A stretch of 64,000 nucleotides of DNA from Rathayibacter sp. VKM Ac-2759 (GTDB lineage Bacteria; Actinomycetota; Actinomycetes; Actinomycetales; Microbacteriaceae): assembly GCF_009834225.1 (NCBI RefSeq), contig NZ_CP047176.1:3534001-3598000 (forward strand), given 5' to 3'. Positions 24,236-32,237 of the stretch are shown in pieces. Within the stretch, counting starts at the first letter, position 1, and the number at the start of each line of letters is the position of its first letter. Made by a program: the position numbers and the translations under genes. Below the pieces are notes generated by a model, which was given only the letters and a program-made list of their open reading frames with translations, was not told the DNA's origin and ran no database searches.

Positions 24236-26152
24236 ATGTCGACCCTGCGCTCCTCCGTCCCTCGATACCTCCTCCGGCCGTGGATCGCACTGGTGGCGGC
24301 TCTGGTCGTCGTCGCGACGCTCTTCACGGCGCCTCCGGCCTACGCGGCCGACCTGCTCGAGGTGGAACCGAACAACACGACCGCAAGGGCTCAGACGCTG
24401 CCGCTCGGAACAGACCTCTCGGGCACCTTCGGAGCGAATGACTGCGACTACAACGACTGCGACGTCTACAAGCTGTCCGCACCCGGTCAAGGACGCCTCA
24501 CGCTCGATCTTCGCTTCTCCGATCTTCTCGGCACGAATGGAGAACTCGACCTCTTCGTCCTCGATGCCGCTGGCACGACCATCTACAGCCAGGACATCTC
24601 CAGTGCCGACTACGACGGCAGCGCCCTCGGCGCATTGGCGATGTACGTAGATGCCGGCGTCTTCTACGTCTGGGTTTCCACTCCCGCGGGAGGGATCTGG
24701 AGGGACGAGACGTACACGTTGCGGGCCGATGTGACCCCGGGTGTCGTCGAGACGGAGAAGAACAATACGACGGCGAGGGCCGACGTGATCTCGCTGGCGA
24801 CGACGATCGCCGGCTCGACCTTCGATAATGACTGCGATTACGACGACTGCGACTATTTCCGTCTGCAGATGAGCGACGCGTCGAAGTTGAGCATCGACCT
24901 CCGCTACTCCTGCCAGCTGGGTACCGGGGAGCTCTGGCGCGTCTCGAGCTTCGACAACACAGGTCGGACGCTGACGCAGACCAACCTCCGCGGCGCCGAC
25001 TGTGACGGTGCTGCGCTGGGCGCCGTGCCGATCATCGCACCAGCGGGCAACGTCTACATCCTCGTTCAAGACGGTGAGGGTGCGATCACCCGTGGCCAGG
25101 AGTACAAGCTCACCGTCACCCGCACCGACACCCCCACCCCGACCGCCACTCCCACGTCCACTCCCACCCCCACCCCCACTCCCACTCCCACGCCCACGCC
25201 CACGCCCACGCTTACCCCCACGCCCACCCCCACTCCCACTCCCACCCCCGACGTCGACGTGACGCGCCTCGCGGGCGCCGACCGGCAGGGCACCGCCGTC
25301 GAGATCTCGAAGGCGACGTTCGCGCCCGGCGTGCCCGTCACCTACGTCGCGACCGGCTCCAAGTTCCCCGACGCGCTCGCCGCCGCTCCCGCCGCCGCCA
25401 CCCAGGGCGGGCCGCTGCTCCTCGTCGACCGCGACTCCATGAGCCCCGCGGTCCGCGCCGAGCTGACCCGCCTCACCCCCGGCAGGATCGTCGTCGTCGG
25501 ATCCTCGGCGAGCATCAGCGAGGCGCTCCTCGCCGACCTGCGAAACTACGTCCCCTCCGGTGACGTCGTCCGCATCGGAGGCGTCGACCGCTACGACACG
25601 GCGAACCTGATCGTCGACTACGCCTTCCCCTCCGGCGCGAGCACGGCCTGGGTCGCGACGGGCGAGAAGTTCCCCGACGCCCTCAGCGCCAGCGCCGCCG
25701 CGGGGGCCGTCGACGCCCCGGTGATCCTCGTCAACGGCGGACTCTCCTCCGCCACCGAGCAGACCCGCCGGCTGGTCACCGACCTGGGCGCCACGTCGCT
25801 CACGATCGCCGGAAGCGCGCTCTCGGTCAGCGACGGCATCGAGGACTCCCTCCCCGTCCCCTCCAGCCGGATCGGCGGGACCGACCGCTACGACACCTCC
25901 GAGAAGCTGAACAAAGCCGCCTTCAGCGGGGCCTCGACGGTCTACTTCGCCACCGGCGAGAACTTCCCCGACGCCCTCGCCGGCGCCACCGCCGCGGGCT
26001 ACACCGGGAGCCCGCTGTTCGCCGTCCGCCCCGACTGCGTCCCCCGCGCCGTCCTCGACGACCTGACCGCCCTCGGAGCCGAGAAGGTCGTCCTCCTCGG
26101 CGGGCCGGGGACCCTCTCCGAGAACGTCGCACGGCTGCAGGCCTGCAGCTGA
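24236..26152 (+). CDS. secreted cell-wall-binding-repeat protein with two PPC-like domains
   Basis: 638 residues. Signal peptide: basic start, hydrophobic ALVAALVVVATLF, cleavage near AYA-AD (about residue 37). Two PPC-like beta domains (38-160 and 163-295) each open with E-NNTTAR and share a DCDYnDCD motif. A (Pro-Thr)n stalk covers about 300-340. The C-terminal 300 residues are three cell-wall-binding type 2 repeats, each with RIGG-DRYDT or LAGADRQGT, FPDAL and a hydrophobic VVVGS or VLLGG strand, as in clostridial Cwp and actinobacterial surface proteins that bind anionic wall polymers. The ectodomain half has more A/T than its neighbours. Confidence 0.82.
   Translation: MSTLRSSVPRYLLRPWIALVAALVVVATLFTAPPAYAADLLEVEPNNTTARAQTLPLGTDLSGTFGANDCDYNDCDVYKLSAPGQGRLTLDLRFSDLLGTNGELDLFVLDAAGTTIYSQDISSADYDGSALGALAMYVDAGVFYVWVSTPAGGIWRDETYTLRADVTPGVVETEKNNTTARADVISLATTIAGSTFDNDCDYDDCDYFRLQMSDASKLSIDLRYSCQLGTGELWRVSSFDNTGRTLTQTNLRGADCDGAALGAVPIIAPAGNVYILVQDGEGAITRGQEYKLTVTRTDTPTPTATPTSTPTPTPTPTPTPTPTPTLTPTPTPTPTPTPDVDVTRLAGADRQGTAVEISKATFAPGVPVTYVATGSKFPDALAAAPAAATQGGPLLLVDRDSMSPAVRAELTRLTPGRIVVVGSSASISEALLADLRNYVPSGDVVRIGGVDRYDTANLIVDYAFPSGASTAWVATGEKFPDALSASAAAGAVDAPVILVNGGLSSATEQTRRLVTDLGATSLTIAGSALSVSDGIEDSLPVPSSRIGGTDRYDTSEKLNKAAFSGASTVYFATGENFPDALAGATAAGYTGSPLFAVRPDCVPRAVLDDLTALGAEKVVLLGGPGTLSENVARLQACS
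25123..25252 (+). repeat. (CCCACC/T)n coding repeat
   Basis: About 20 hexanucleotide units encode the Pro-Thr stalk of the wall-binding protein. It is a simple slippage-prone tract. Confidence 0.75.
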
Positions 26153-26158
26153 GCGGTC

Positions 26159-26202
26159 GCGGACTCCCTCACCCGGGACCGTCCCGGGTGGCGGGAGTCC
26201 GC
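26159..26202 (+). terminator. long GC hairpin after the wall-binding-protein gene
   Basis: Outer 10-bp arm (26159-26168 with 26193-26202) and inner 9-bp arm (26170-26178 with 26182-26190) are separated by a small 1x2 bulge, with a 3-nt loop. It starts 7 bases after the stop and ends 6 bases before the next -10 box. Confidence 0.75.
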
Positions 26203-26208
26203 GCCGCC

Positions 26209-26214
26209 TACCCT
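26209..26214 (+). promoter_or_regulatory. -10 box of a leaderless promoter
   Basis: TACCCT is followed by 6 nt and the ATG at 26221. The GAGGGG between them is too close to the ATG to act as a ribosome site. Confidence 0.5.
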
Positions 26215-26220
26215 GAGGGG

Positions 26221-27003
26221 ATGAGACCCGCCCTCGTCCCGGCCGCCGGGATCTCGCTCTCGGCACTGCTGCTGTTCGGTCTGCGCCTGCCGCTCGCGGG
26301 CTACCTGGTGCTCGCGGCCAGCCTCCTGCTGGCGCTCGTCATCGACCGCACGCTCGCCGTCGACCTCTCGCTGATCGCCGCGGGGCTCGTGATCGTCAGC
26401 ACGATCTCGGTCGAGGCGAACCTCGACTACCCGAACATGGCGCTGATGGGCGCCGTGCTCTCGGCGGCGGTGGCCGTGCCGTGGGCGATCGACCACTACG
26501 GCACCCAGCGGAGGATCATCCGCTTCCCGCTGCGCACCGGTCAGCGCTGGACGACGCTCGAGAAGTCGTATCTGCCGGCCGTCGTCGTGCTCGGCTGGAT
26601 CCTGCTGCCGTTCTACTTCATCCGCTCGGGCGCCTACCTCAACTGGCCCGCGATCCAGGCGCCCGACGAGATCGCCCGCCTGTTCGTCGGGGTCGGGTTC
26701 GTCGGCATCTGGGACGAGCTGTTCTTCATCTGCGTCGTCTTCGCGGTGCTGCGCCGCCACCTCCCGATGTGGCAGGCGAACATCCTGCAGGCGGTGGTCT
26801 TCGTCTCGTTCCTGTGGGAGCTCGGCTACCGCGAGTGGGCGCCGGCGTTCACGATCCCGTTCGCGCTGCTGCAGGGGTACATCTTCTCGAAGACGAAGTC
26901 GCTGACCTACGTGATCTGCGTGCACCTGCTGTTCGATCTCGTCGTGTTCCTGGCACTCGTGCACGCCCACAACCGCGACTGGCTGCGCTGGTTCGTGTAC
27001 TGA
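26221..27003 (+). CDS. CPBP-like integral membrane protein (degenerate metalloprotease motif)
   Basis: 260 residues with about seven membrane helices. The layout and the segment FVGIWDELFFICVVFAVLRR resemble the CPBP (CAAX protease and bacteriocin-processing) family. However, the usual EExxxR motif reads DELFFI, the second motif is FLWELG without the expected His, and only HLLFD near the C-terminus keeps a His. It may therefore be an inactive relative or a separate membrane family. It is probably transcribed from the leaderless promoter at 26209 and is convergent with the esterase gene, 5 bp away. Confidence 0.6.
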   Translation: MRPALVPAAGISLSALLLFGLRLPLAGYLVLAASLLLALVIDRTLAVDLSLIAAGLVIVSTISVEANLDYPNMALMGAVLSAAVAVPWAIDHYGTQRRIIRFPLRTGQRWTTLEKSYLPAVVVLGWILLPFYFIRSGAYLNWPAIQAPDEIARLFVGVGFVGIWDELFFICVVFAVLRRHLPMWQANILQAVVFVSFLWELGYREWAPAFTIPFALLQGYIFSKTKSLTYVICVHLLFDLVVFLALVHAHNRDWLRWFVY

Positions 27004-27008
27004 TCCCG

Positions 27009-27719
27009 TCAGCGGCCGAGGAGCCCCGCGAGCGTCTCGAAGGCCGGTTCGCGCGGGTCGATCAGCTCGAAGTGGCCGACTCCGGCGAGCTCGTGCAGCG
27101 TCGCCGACGCGTGCCGCTGCGCGTAGCGGCGGCTGTACTCGACCGGCACCTGCGCGTCGCGGTCGCCGTGCACGAGCGACACCGGCATCGGCGGCGCGGG
27201 GAGCTGCGCGGGATCCGCCTCCGGGAGCCGCGCGCCGGCGAGCAGCGCGCCGACCGCGTCGTCGCTGAGGCGGGAGTCGGACGCGGCCTGCAGATCGAGC
27301 ACGCCGGCGAGCGAGACGACTGCCGAGACGTGCGGCGACGGATGCACCGCCTGCGACCACACCGCGAGGTGCCCGCCCGCGGAGTGACCCACGAGGACCG
27401 CCCGCTCCGCGCCGAGCCGCGGGATCGCGTCGAGGACCGCGACGACGTCGTCGGAGGTGCCGGGCCAGCCGCCGCCCGCATCGCCGATCCGGCGGTACTC
27501 GGGCAGCAGGACGTCGAACCCGCGGTCGGCGAGCGCCGCGGCGAGCGGACGCGCGTGGACGCGGTCGTAGCGGGCGCGCCAGAAGCCGCCGTGCACGAGC
27601 ACGACGAGCGGACCGCCCGCGCGGTACACGTCGGCGATCTGCTCGGGCGCCGGGCCGTAGCGCAGCACCTCGTCGGGCTCGCGGGCGGCGAGCTCGAGGA
27701 CGCTCACGCGTCGCGCCAT
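27009..27719 (-). CDS. alpha/beta hydrolase, kynurenine formamidase-like esterase
   Basis: 236 residues from ATG 27719, with GGAGGG 7 nt upstream. The HGGFWR oxyanion motif, followed by LPEYRRIG, is typical of the kynurenine formamidase and carboxylesterase branch. The nucleophile Ser sits in VGHSAGGH, the acid Asp in HGDRDAQVP and the His in GVGHFELIDP, so the catalytic triad is complete. No other tryptophan-degradation gene is near, so the substrate is open. It lies 38 bp after the pyruvyl transferase on the same strand. Confidence 0.78.
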   Translation of the reverse strand: MARRVSVLELAAREPDEVLRYGPAPEQIADVYRAGGPLVVLVHGGFWRARYDRVHARPLAAALADRGFDVLLPEYRRIGDAGGGWPGTSDDVVAVLDAIPRLGAERAVLVGHSAGGHLAVWSQAVHPSPHVSAVVSLAGVLDLQAASDSRLSDDAVGALLAGARLPEADPAQLPAPPMPVSLVHGDRDAQVPVEYSRRYAQRHASATLHELAGVGHFELIDPREPAFETLAGLLGR

Positions 27720-27757
27720 GCGAGCCCTCCCTCCGCCGTCGCCGCGGCCGGGGCTCG

Positions 27758-28591
27758 CTAGCCGCGCACCCAGCGGTCGATCGGGAACGCGCCGAGCAGC
27801 GGCTCCGGCGACCATCCGGCCAGCGGGGCGTAGGAGTCGGTCCGGATGCCGGTGGCGTGCGCGTGCGCGGCGTCGAAGTCGTCGAACATCGCGTACTCCG
27901 ACGCCGTGCGGCCGGTGCCCTCGAAGTAGTCCTGGTACTTGAACGGCGGCTCGGCGCTCGAGGCGATCAGGCCGACGGGGATCCCGAGCGCCTCGCCGAT
28001 CACGATGGCGTGCAGCGACGAGCCCACGACCACCTCGCTCGAGGCGATGCGCTCGAGCACCTCCCAGAGGGGGCGCCGCGGATCGACGAAGTCGGGGTGC
28101 GAGCGGAAGCGGCCCAGCTCGTTGAGGTTCGGCACCACGGCGAGCGCGTGGCGCTTGGTCGCCGCGCTCGTCCGGAGCCGGGGGAACAGCGTCGGGAGCA
28201 GCAGGGCGGGATCGCCGTAGATCGCGGGCGCCTCGATGCCCTTGTTCTCGCGGAGCCACTCGCGGGTGCGGGGGCCCCGGACGGCCCGGACGTCGAGCCG
28301 CGTGAAGTCGTGCAGCGCGAGCGCCACCTTCCCGTTCACGCCCGTGCCCCAGACGATGTCGCCGTCGTGGGCCTTGTGCATGACGGAGCCGACGGCCATG
28401 ACGGTCCCGCTGCCGGGCCGGCGGAGCGCGGGGCCGACGCCGCGCTCCTTCAGGATCCCCTGGACGACGACCGGGCCGAGCAGATCGCCGAAGTTCTTCA
28501 CGCGCGGCCCGACCTGGAAGCGCCGGAGCACGGGGAGCTTGTTGCGACGCGGATTCCAGCTGTAGACCGGGACGGAGCGGAGGCGGGGCAT
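27758..28591 (-). CDS. polysaccharide pyruvyl transferase family protein (second copy in window)
   Basis: 277 residues, shorter than the first copy. The landmarks are NFGDLLGPVVVQGIL at the N-terminus, the nucleotide region MAVGSVMHKAHDGDIVWGTGVNG, VRGPRTREWL, IYGDPALLLP and SSLHAIVIGEALGIP. This is the compact exopolysaccharide-type form. AGGAAG precedes the ATG. It should pyruvylate a sugar of a surface polymer. No glycosyltransferase is adjacent. It is probably co-transcribed with the esterase that follows. Confidence 0.78.
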   Translation of the reverse strand: MPRLRSVPVYSWNPRRNKLPVLRRFQVGPRVKNFGDLLGPVVVQGILKERGVGPALRRPGSGTVMAVGSVMHKAHDGDIVWGTGVNGKVALALHDFTRLDVRAVRGPRTREWLRENKGIEAPAIYGDPALLLPTLFPRLRTSAATKRHALAVVPNLNELGRFRSHPDFVDPRRPLWEVLERIASSEVVVGSSLHAIVIGEALGIPVGLIASSAEPPFKYQDYFEGTGRTASEYAMFDDFDAAHAHATGIRTDSYAPLAGWSPEPLLGAFPIDRWVRG

Positions 28592-28699
28592 AGGGCTTCC
28601 TGACGACGGCGACGACCTCGAGGCGAGGAGCGAGGTGGACGGGGGCGAGCCGCACCGAGGAGAGCTCTCGGAGAGGCTACCGCGAAGACCGGACGCCCT

Positions 28700-28758
28700 C
28701 CGCGAGATGACTCTCCGGTACGCCCGCCTCGGCGTGTCGCGTACCGGAGAGGCCTCTC
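28700..28758 (-). terminator. long hairpin after the thuA-like gene
   Basis: A 13-bp perfect stem (28709-28721 with 28737-28749) sits inside a further 6-bp stem (28700-28705 with 28753-28758), just past the stop at 28769. There is no T-tract. It isolates the ThuA operon from the pyruvyl transferase gene. Confidence 0.7.
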
Positions 28759-28768
28759 GCGGGGAGGG

Positions 28769-29509
28769 TCACGACTCGAACCAGCCCCGGGGGTGGTGGT
28801 CGGCCGTCAGCGGGGTGCGCGGGTGCTTCGGGCGGGCCCAGCGCACCGCGTTCGCCAGCACCCGCTTGATGTCGGGGTGGTGGTAGACGGGGTAGTCCTG
28901 GTCGCCGGGCGAGAAGTAGAACACCTTCCCGAGACCGCGCGTGTAGGTGACTCCCGAGCGGAACACCTCGCCGCCGGTGAACGTCGAGAGGAACACCGTC
29001 TCCTCCGGCACCGGGATGTCGAAGTACTCGCCGTACATCTCCTGCTCGGGGATGACGATCGGGCTCGGTACGCCCTCGGCGATCGGATGCGTCGGCGCGA
29101 TCGTCCAGACCAGTTCGCGGTCGTGGTCGTTCCGCCACTTGAGCGAGCACGTCGTGCCCATCAGCGCCTGGAAGATCTTGGAGTAGTGGGCGGAGTGCAG
29201 GATCAGGATGCCCATCCCCTCCTGCACGTGCCGCAGCACGCGCTGCACGACCTCGTCCGACACCTCGCCGTGCGCGATGTGCCCCCACCACAGCAGGACG
29301 TCGGTGCGCGCGAGCGCCTCCTCGGTCAGGCCGTGCTCGGGCTCGGGGAGCGTCGCGGTGCGCACCGAGACGTCGTCGCCGAGCGACTCGGTCAGGCCGT
29401 CGGCGATCACGCGGTGGATGCCGTCGGGGTAGTGCCGCATCACGGTCTCGTCGCCGCGCGTCTCGTGGCGGAACTCGTTCCAGACCAGGACCTCGAGGGG
29501 CTCGCTCAT
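28769..29509 (-). CDS. ThuA domain-containing protein (trehalose utilisation family)
   Basis: 246 residues of a ThuA/glutamine-amidotransferase-like fold: VLVWNEFRHE, TDVLLWWGHIAHGEV, GMGILILHSAHYSKIF, EMYGEYFDIP and GKVFYFSPGDQDYPVYHH. ThuA proteins work with Gfo/Idh/MocA dehydrogenases in disaccharide metabolism through keto-sugar intermediates. The ATG overlaps the stop of exactly such a dehydrogenase by 4 nt, so the pair is co-translated. The sugar is unknown. Confidence 0.85.
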   Translation of the reverse strand: MSEPLEVLVWNEFRHETRGDETVMRHYPDGIHRVIADGLTESLGDDVSVRTATLPEPEHGLTEEALARTDVLLWWGHIAHGEVSDEVVQRVLRHVQEGMGILILHSAHYSKIFQALMGTTCSLKWRNDHDRELVWTIAPTHPIAEGVPSPIVIPEQEMYGEYFDIPVPEETVFLSTFTGGEVFRSGVTYTRGLGKVFYFSPGDQDYPVYHHPDIKRVLANAVRWARPKHPRTPLTADHHPRGWFES

Positions 29510-30615
29510 GCGACCTCCACCTCCTTCTTCTCGGCGGCGGAGCGGTAGATCGCGTCGACGACCCGGCTGCGGTGCAGCGCGTACTCGCCGTAGTGGCCGG
29601 AGTAGCGCGGGCCGCCCGCGGGCGCGTCGGCACCGGAAGCGATCGCGGCGAGGAACTCGGCGATCACCGAGCGGTGGTGCCCGGCGGGCACCTTCACGTC
29701 GGGGCGGGAGGTGGTGGGCGCGCCGGCGACCTCGGAGTAGAGCGTGATGGTCCCCTCCGTCGCGTAGTCGGCGACGTGGAGGCGCGCGCCGCCGGCGGAG
29801 CCGAGCAGCTCGACCTCGATGTCCTCGTAGACCTGGGAGTAGCTGGCCCAGGAGGCGTCGAGCTGGAGGCTGCGGCCGTTGTCGAGGCGCAGGAGTGCGC
29901 TGGAGAAGTCCTCGACCTCGAAGGCGTGGGTGCCGGTGGCGGCGACGCCGTGCGGGCGCCCGCCTCGGCCCGAGCGGCCGATCTCGCCGTAGGCGACGGC
30001 CGAGACGCTGGTGACGCGCGGCTCGTCGAGCAGGTGCAGGGCGATGTCGAGGACGTGCGAGCCCAGGTCGATCAGCGGTCCGCCGCCGGCGAGCTCCTTG
30101 CTGGTGAACCAGGAGCCGATGCCGGGGATGCCGGTGCGCCGCTGCCAGCTCGCCCGGGCGTGGTAGACGTCGCCGAGCGGGGCGTCGTCGAGGTAGTCGC
30201 GGAGGAACGCGACGTCCGCGCGGCGGCGGTGGTTGTAGGCGATCTCGAGGACGCGGTCGTTCGCGCGCGCCGCCTCCACCATCTCGGCGGCGAGATCGGC
30301 GGTCGTCGCGAGGGGCTTCTCGCAGAAGACGTGCTTGCCGGTGGTGAGCGCGGCCACGGCGATGGGGTGGTGGAGGTGGTTGGGCACGCCGATCGAGACG
30401 ACGTCGAGGTCGTCGCGGGCGACCAGGTCCTCCCAGTCGGCGTAGAGGTCGGGGACGCCGCGGGTCGCGCCGAGCTCGCGCAGGCGCTCCTCCTCCTGGC
30501 CGGCGAGGGCGACGACGCGCGCGCCGGGGAGGGCCTGGAAGGCGTCGAGGTGGGTGGTGCCGGCGAAGCCGAGTCCGACGACTCCGACGCGCAGCTCGCG
30601 TGTGTTCTCAGTCAT
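29506..30615 (-). CDS. Gfo/Idh/MocA family sugar dehydrogenase
   Basis: 369 residues. An N-terminal NAD(P)-binding fold starts with VGVVGLGFAG, the CEKPLA motif (catalytic Lys) lies near residue 98, and the central family signature GGGPLIDLGSHVLDIALHLL carries the active-site Asp and His. It should oxidise or epimerise a sugar or inositol-like substrate. It is first in the operon with the ThuA gene. Its promoter looks leaderless (TAGGCT, 7 nt before ATG) and a 14-bp inverted repeat lies just upstream. Confidence 0.85.
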   Translation of the reverse strand: MTENTRELRVGVVGLGFAGTTHLDAFQALPGARVVALAGQEEERLRELGATRGVPDLYADWEDLVARDDLDVVSIGVPNHLHHPIAVAALTTGKHVFCEKPLATTADLAAEMVEAARANDRVLEIAYNHRRRADVAFLRDYLDDAPLGDVYHARASWQRRTGIPGIGSWFTSKELAGGGPLIDLGSHVLDIALHLLDEPRVTSVSAVAYGEIGRSGRGGRPHGVAATGTHAFEVEDFSSALLRLDNGRSLQLDASWASYSQVYEDIEVELLGSAGGARLHVADYATEGTITLYSEVAGAPTTSRPDVKVPAGHHRSVIAEFLAAIASGADAPAGGPRYSGHYGEYALHRSRVVDAIYRSAAEKKEVEVA

Positions 30616-30622
30616 GCGTCCG

Positions 30623-30643
30623 AGCCTAGTCGAATTGATTCGA
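30623..30643 (-). promoter_or_regulatory. leaderless -10 box and operator-like inverted repeat for the dehydrogenase-thuA pair
   Basis: On the minus strand TAGGCT (30628-30623) is followed by 7 nt and the ATG. TCGAAT-TG-ATTCGA (30630-30643) is a perfect 6-bp inverted repeat touching the upstream edge of the -10, a fit position for a repressor. Confidence 0.5.
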
Positions 30644-30696
30644 GTCCTCGATAAACGACGCCGACCTGACGGCCGCGCTCGCCGGCACCCCCGCCC

Positions 30697-32079
30697 TCAG
30701 CGGGCGTCGGCCCCCTTCAGGGCCCCGCGCGTCTGCCGCTCGGTCGCCAGCGCGCTCGCCGCGCGCTGCGCGGCGCTGAAGCCCGAGGTGATCGCGGTCT
30801 CGGTGTAGAGCGTGCCGAGGTAGTCCCCCGCGAGGAAGACCCGGTCCGTCGGCCGGGTCAGGGCGGCCTGCAGCCTGCCGCGCCCGGGGAAGCAGTACGG
30901 GGCACCCGTCTCCCAGCGCTGGACGTGCGCCTCCTCGACGATCCCGCCGAAGCCGGGCAGGACCTCGTCGAGGTCGCGGGTGTAGATGTCGAGGATCTCC
31001 TCGTCGCTGCGGTGGAGGAGGTCGCGCGCCAGACTCGCCGGCGAGAAGACCATCAGGCTGCCGCCGGGCTGGCGCGAGCTCTCGGATCCGCGCGCGATGT
31101 TGCCCATGTTGAGGGCGACGTTGAACGAGCGCTTGGGCGTCGCGATGCCGTACGCGGCGTCCCAGGGCTGCGCCGTCGTCTCGTTCGTGAGGAACGCGGC
31201 GCTGACGTAGGGCCCGTAGACGATCTTCGAGAGCGCCTCCCGGGTCTCGGCCGGGAGGTCGACCGCCACCGCGTGCGTGACGGTCGCCGGCGTCGCGAGG
31301 ACGACGGTGCGGGCCCGCACCTCGTGGTCGACGCCGTCCTGGCGGTAGCGGACGACGACGTGGTCCTTCTCGTGCACGACCTCCTGCACGCTCGCCCCGA
31401 GCTCGATGCGATCGCGGAGGGAGGCCGCGATGTTCTCGGTGAGGGTGGAGGGCCCGCCCGCGATGTGCTGGTCGAGCCCTTCGCCCACGTTCCAGACGAG
31501 GCTGAAGTAGCCGATGCCGGCGCCGGCCGACAGCTCCTCCGGATCCGCGGCCGAGCGGGTCACGGTGGGACGGAAGAGCGCCTCCGCGTCCTCGGGCAGG
31601 TCGCCGATGTAGTCGGCGAAGGACCGGTCGTTCTCGAAGTCGTAGATGCGCTGCTGGCGCGACTCCCCCGTCTCGCCGGGACGGCGCTTCACCACCTTCG
31701 CGTACCGGAAGACGTCGAGGCTCACCTTGGCCCCGGCGGTCATCAGCGCGGCGCGCGAGGACATCGGCATCGGAATGCGGAAGGGGTACGTCTGCAGCTT
31801 GCCCTTGAGCAGGAGCTTCCCGTTCATCGCGATCCCGGCGAGCGAGCCGGGCACCGTCACCGCGCGCGTCCCGGTCTCCTGCAGCAGCTCGCGGGTGGAG
31901 CTGTTCGCCCCGGCGAAGACGTGGCCGCCCCAGTTGAGGAAGTACTGCCCGCGCTTCTCCGAGCGGATGCGGCCGCCGACGCGGTCCCCCGACTCGAGCA
32001 CCACGGTGTCCCAGTGGCGCAGCCGCCACGCCGCCGACAGACCGGCCAGGCCGGCTCCCACGATCACTGCATCCTTCAC
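30697..32079 (-). CDS. FAD-dependent amine oxidase / protoporphyrinogen oxidase-like flavoprotein
   Basis: 460 residues from GTG 32079, with AGGGAGA upstream. The FAD dinucleotide fold VIVGAGLAGLSAAWRL is followed by the GG doublet VGGRIRSE and FLNWGGHVF. The C-terminus has RVFLAGDYLGTLYTETAITSG, the second FAD-contact block of the flavin amine oxidase superfamily. It may oxidise an amine or polyamine to an aldehyde. Context supports this: its promoter shares a 14-bp operator with gamma-aminobutyraldehyde dehydrogenase across a GntR gene. A role in haem synthesis is less likely without hem genes nearby. Confidence 0.72.
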   Translation of the reverse strand: MKDAVIVGAGLAGLSAAWRLRHWDTVVLESGDRVGGRIRSEKRGQYFLNWGGHVFAGANSSTRELLQETGTRAVTVPGSLAGIAMNGKLLLKGKLQTYPFRIPMPMSSRAALMTAGAKVSLDVFRYAKVVKRRPGETGESRQQRIYDFENDRSFADYIGDLPEDAEALFRPTVTRSAADPEELSAGAGIGYFSLVWNVGEGLDQHIAGGPSTLTENIAASLRDRIELGASVQEVVHEKDHVVVRYRQDGVDHEVRARTVVLATPATVTHAVAVDLPAETREALSKIVYGPYVSAAFLTNETTAQPWDAAYGIATPKRSFNVALNMGNIARGSESSRQPGGSLMVFSPASLARDLLHRSDEEILDIYTRDLDEVLPGFGGIVEEAHVQRWETGAPYCFPGRGRLQAALTRPTDRVFLAGDYLGTLYTETAITSGFSAAQRAASALATERQTRGALKGADAR

Positions 32080-32133
32080 AGAGCGTCTCCCTTTCGAGGT
32101 CGTCCGCCGCCCGTCGTGTGCCGCGTGGCCCTG

Positions 32134-32162
32134 ATCCTAGGATGTGATCACAGATCAGACAA
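32134..32162 (-). promoter_or_regulatory. promoter with GntR operator in the spacer (FAD oxidase)
   Basis: On the minus strand TTGTCT (-35), a 17-bp spacer and TAGGAT (-10) form a clear promoter. The spacer begins with GATCTGTGATCACA, whose core TGTGATCACA (32143-32152) is a perfect palindrome. The same 14 bases fill the same place in the promoter at 32958. Confidence 0.75.
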
Positions 32163-32224
32163 GAGCCCGCAGTGGAGTCGCCGCTCGGCCTCGCGGCATC
32201 CGACGCCTCCTCGGCGCGGAACCG

Positions 32225-32230
32225 TACTCT
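32225..32230 (+). promoter_or_regulatory. -10 box of a leaderless promoter for the GntR gene
   Basis: TACTCT is followed by 7 nt and the GTG at 32238; there is no ribosome site. A GTG directly after the box (32231) is a less likely start. Confidence 0.5.
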
Positions 32231-32237
32231 GTGACCC

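Noticed and set aside
30697..32079. Haem biosynthesis protoporphyrinogen oxidase (hemG/hemY)
   Set aside because: No hem gene is adjacent and the promoter is shared with an aminoaldehyde dehydrogenase, so an amine oxidase role is more likely; the superfamily call alone is kept.
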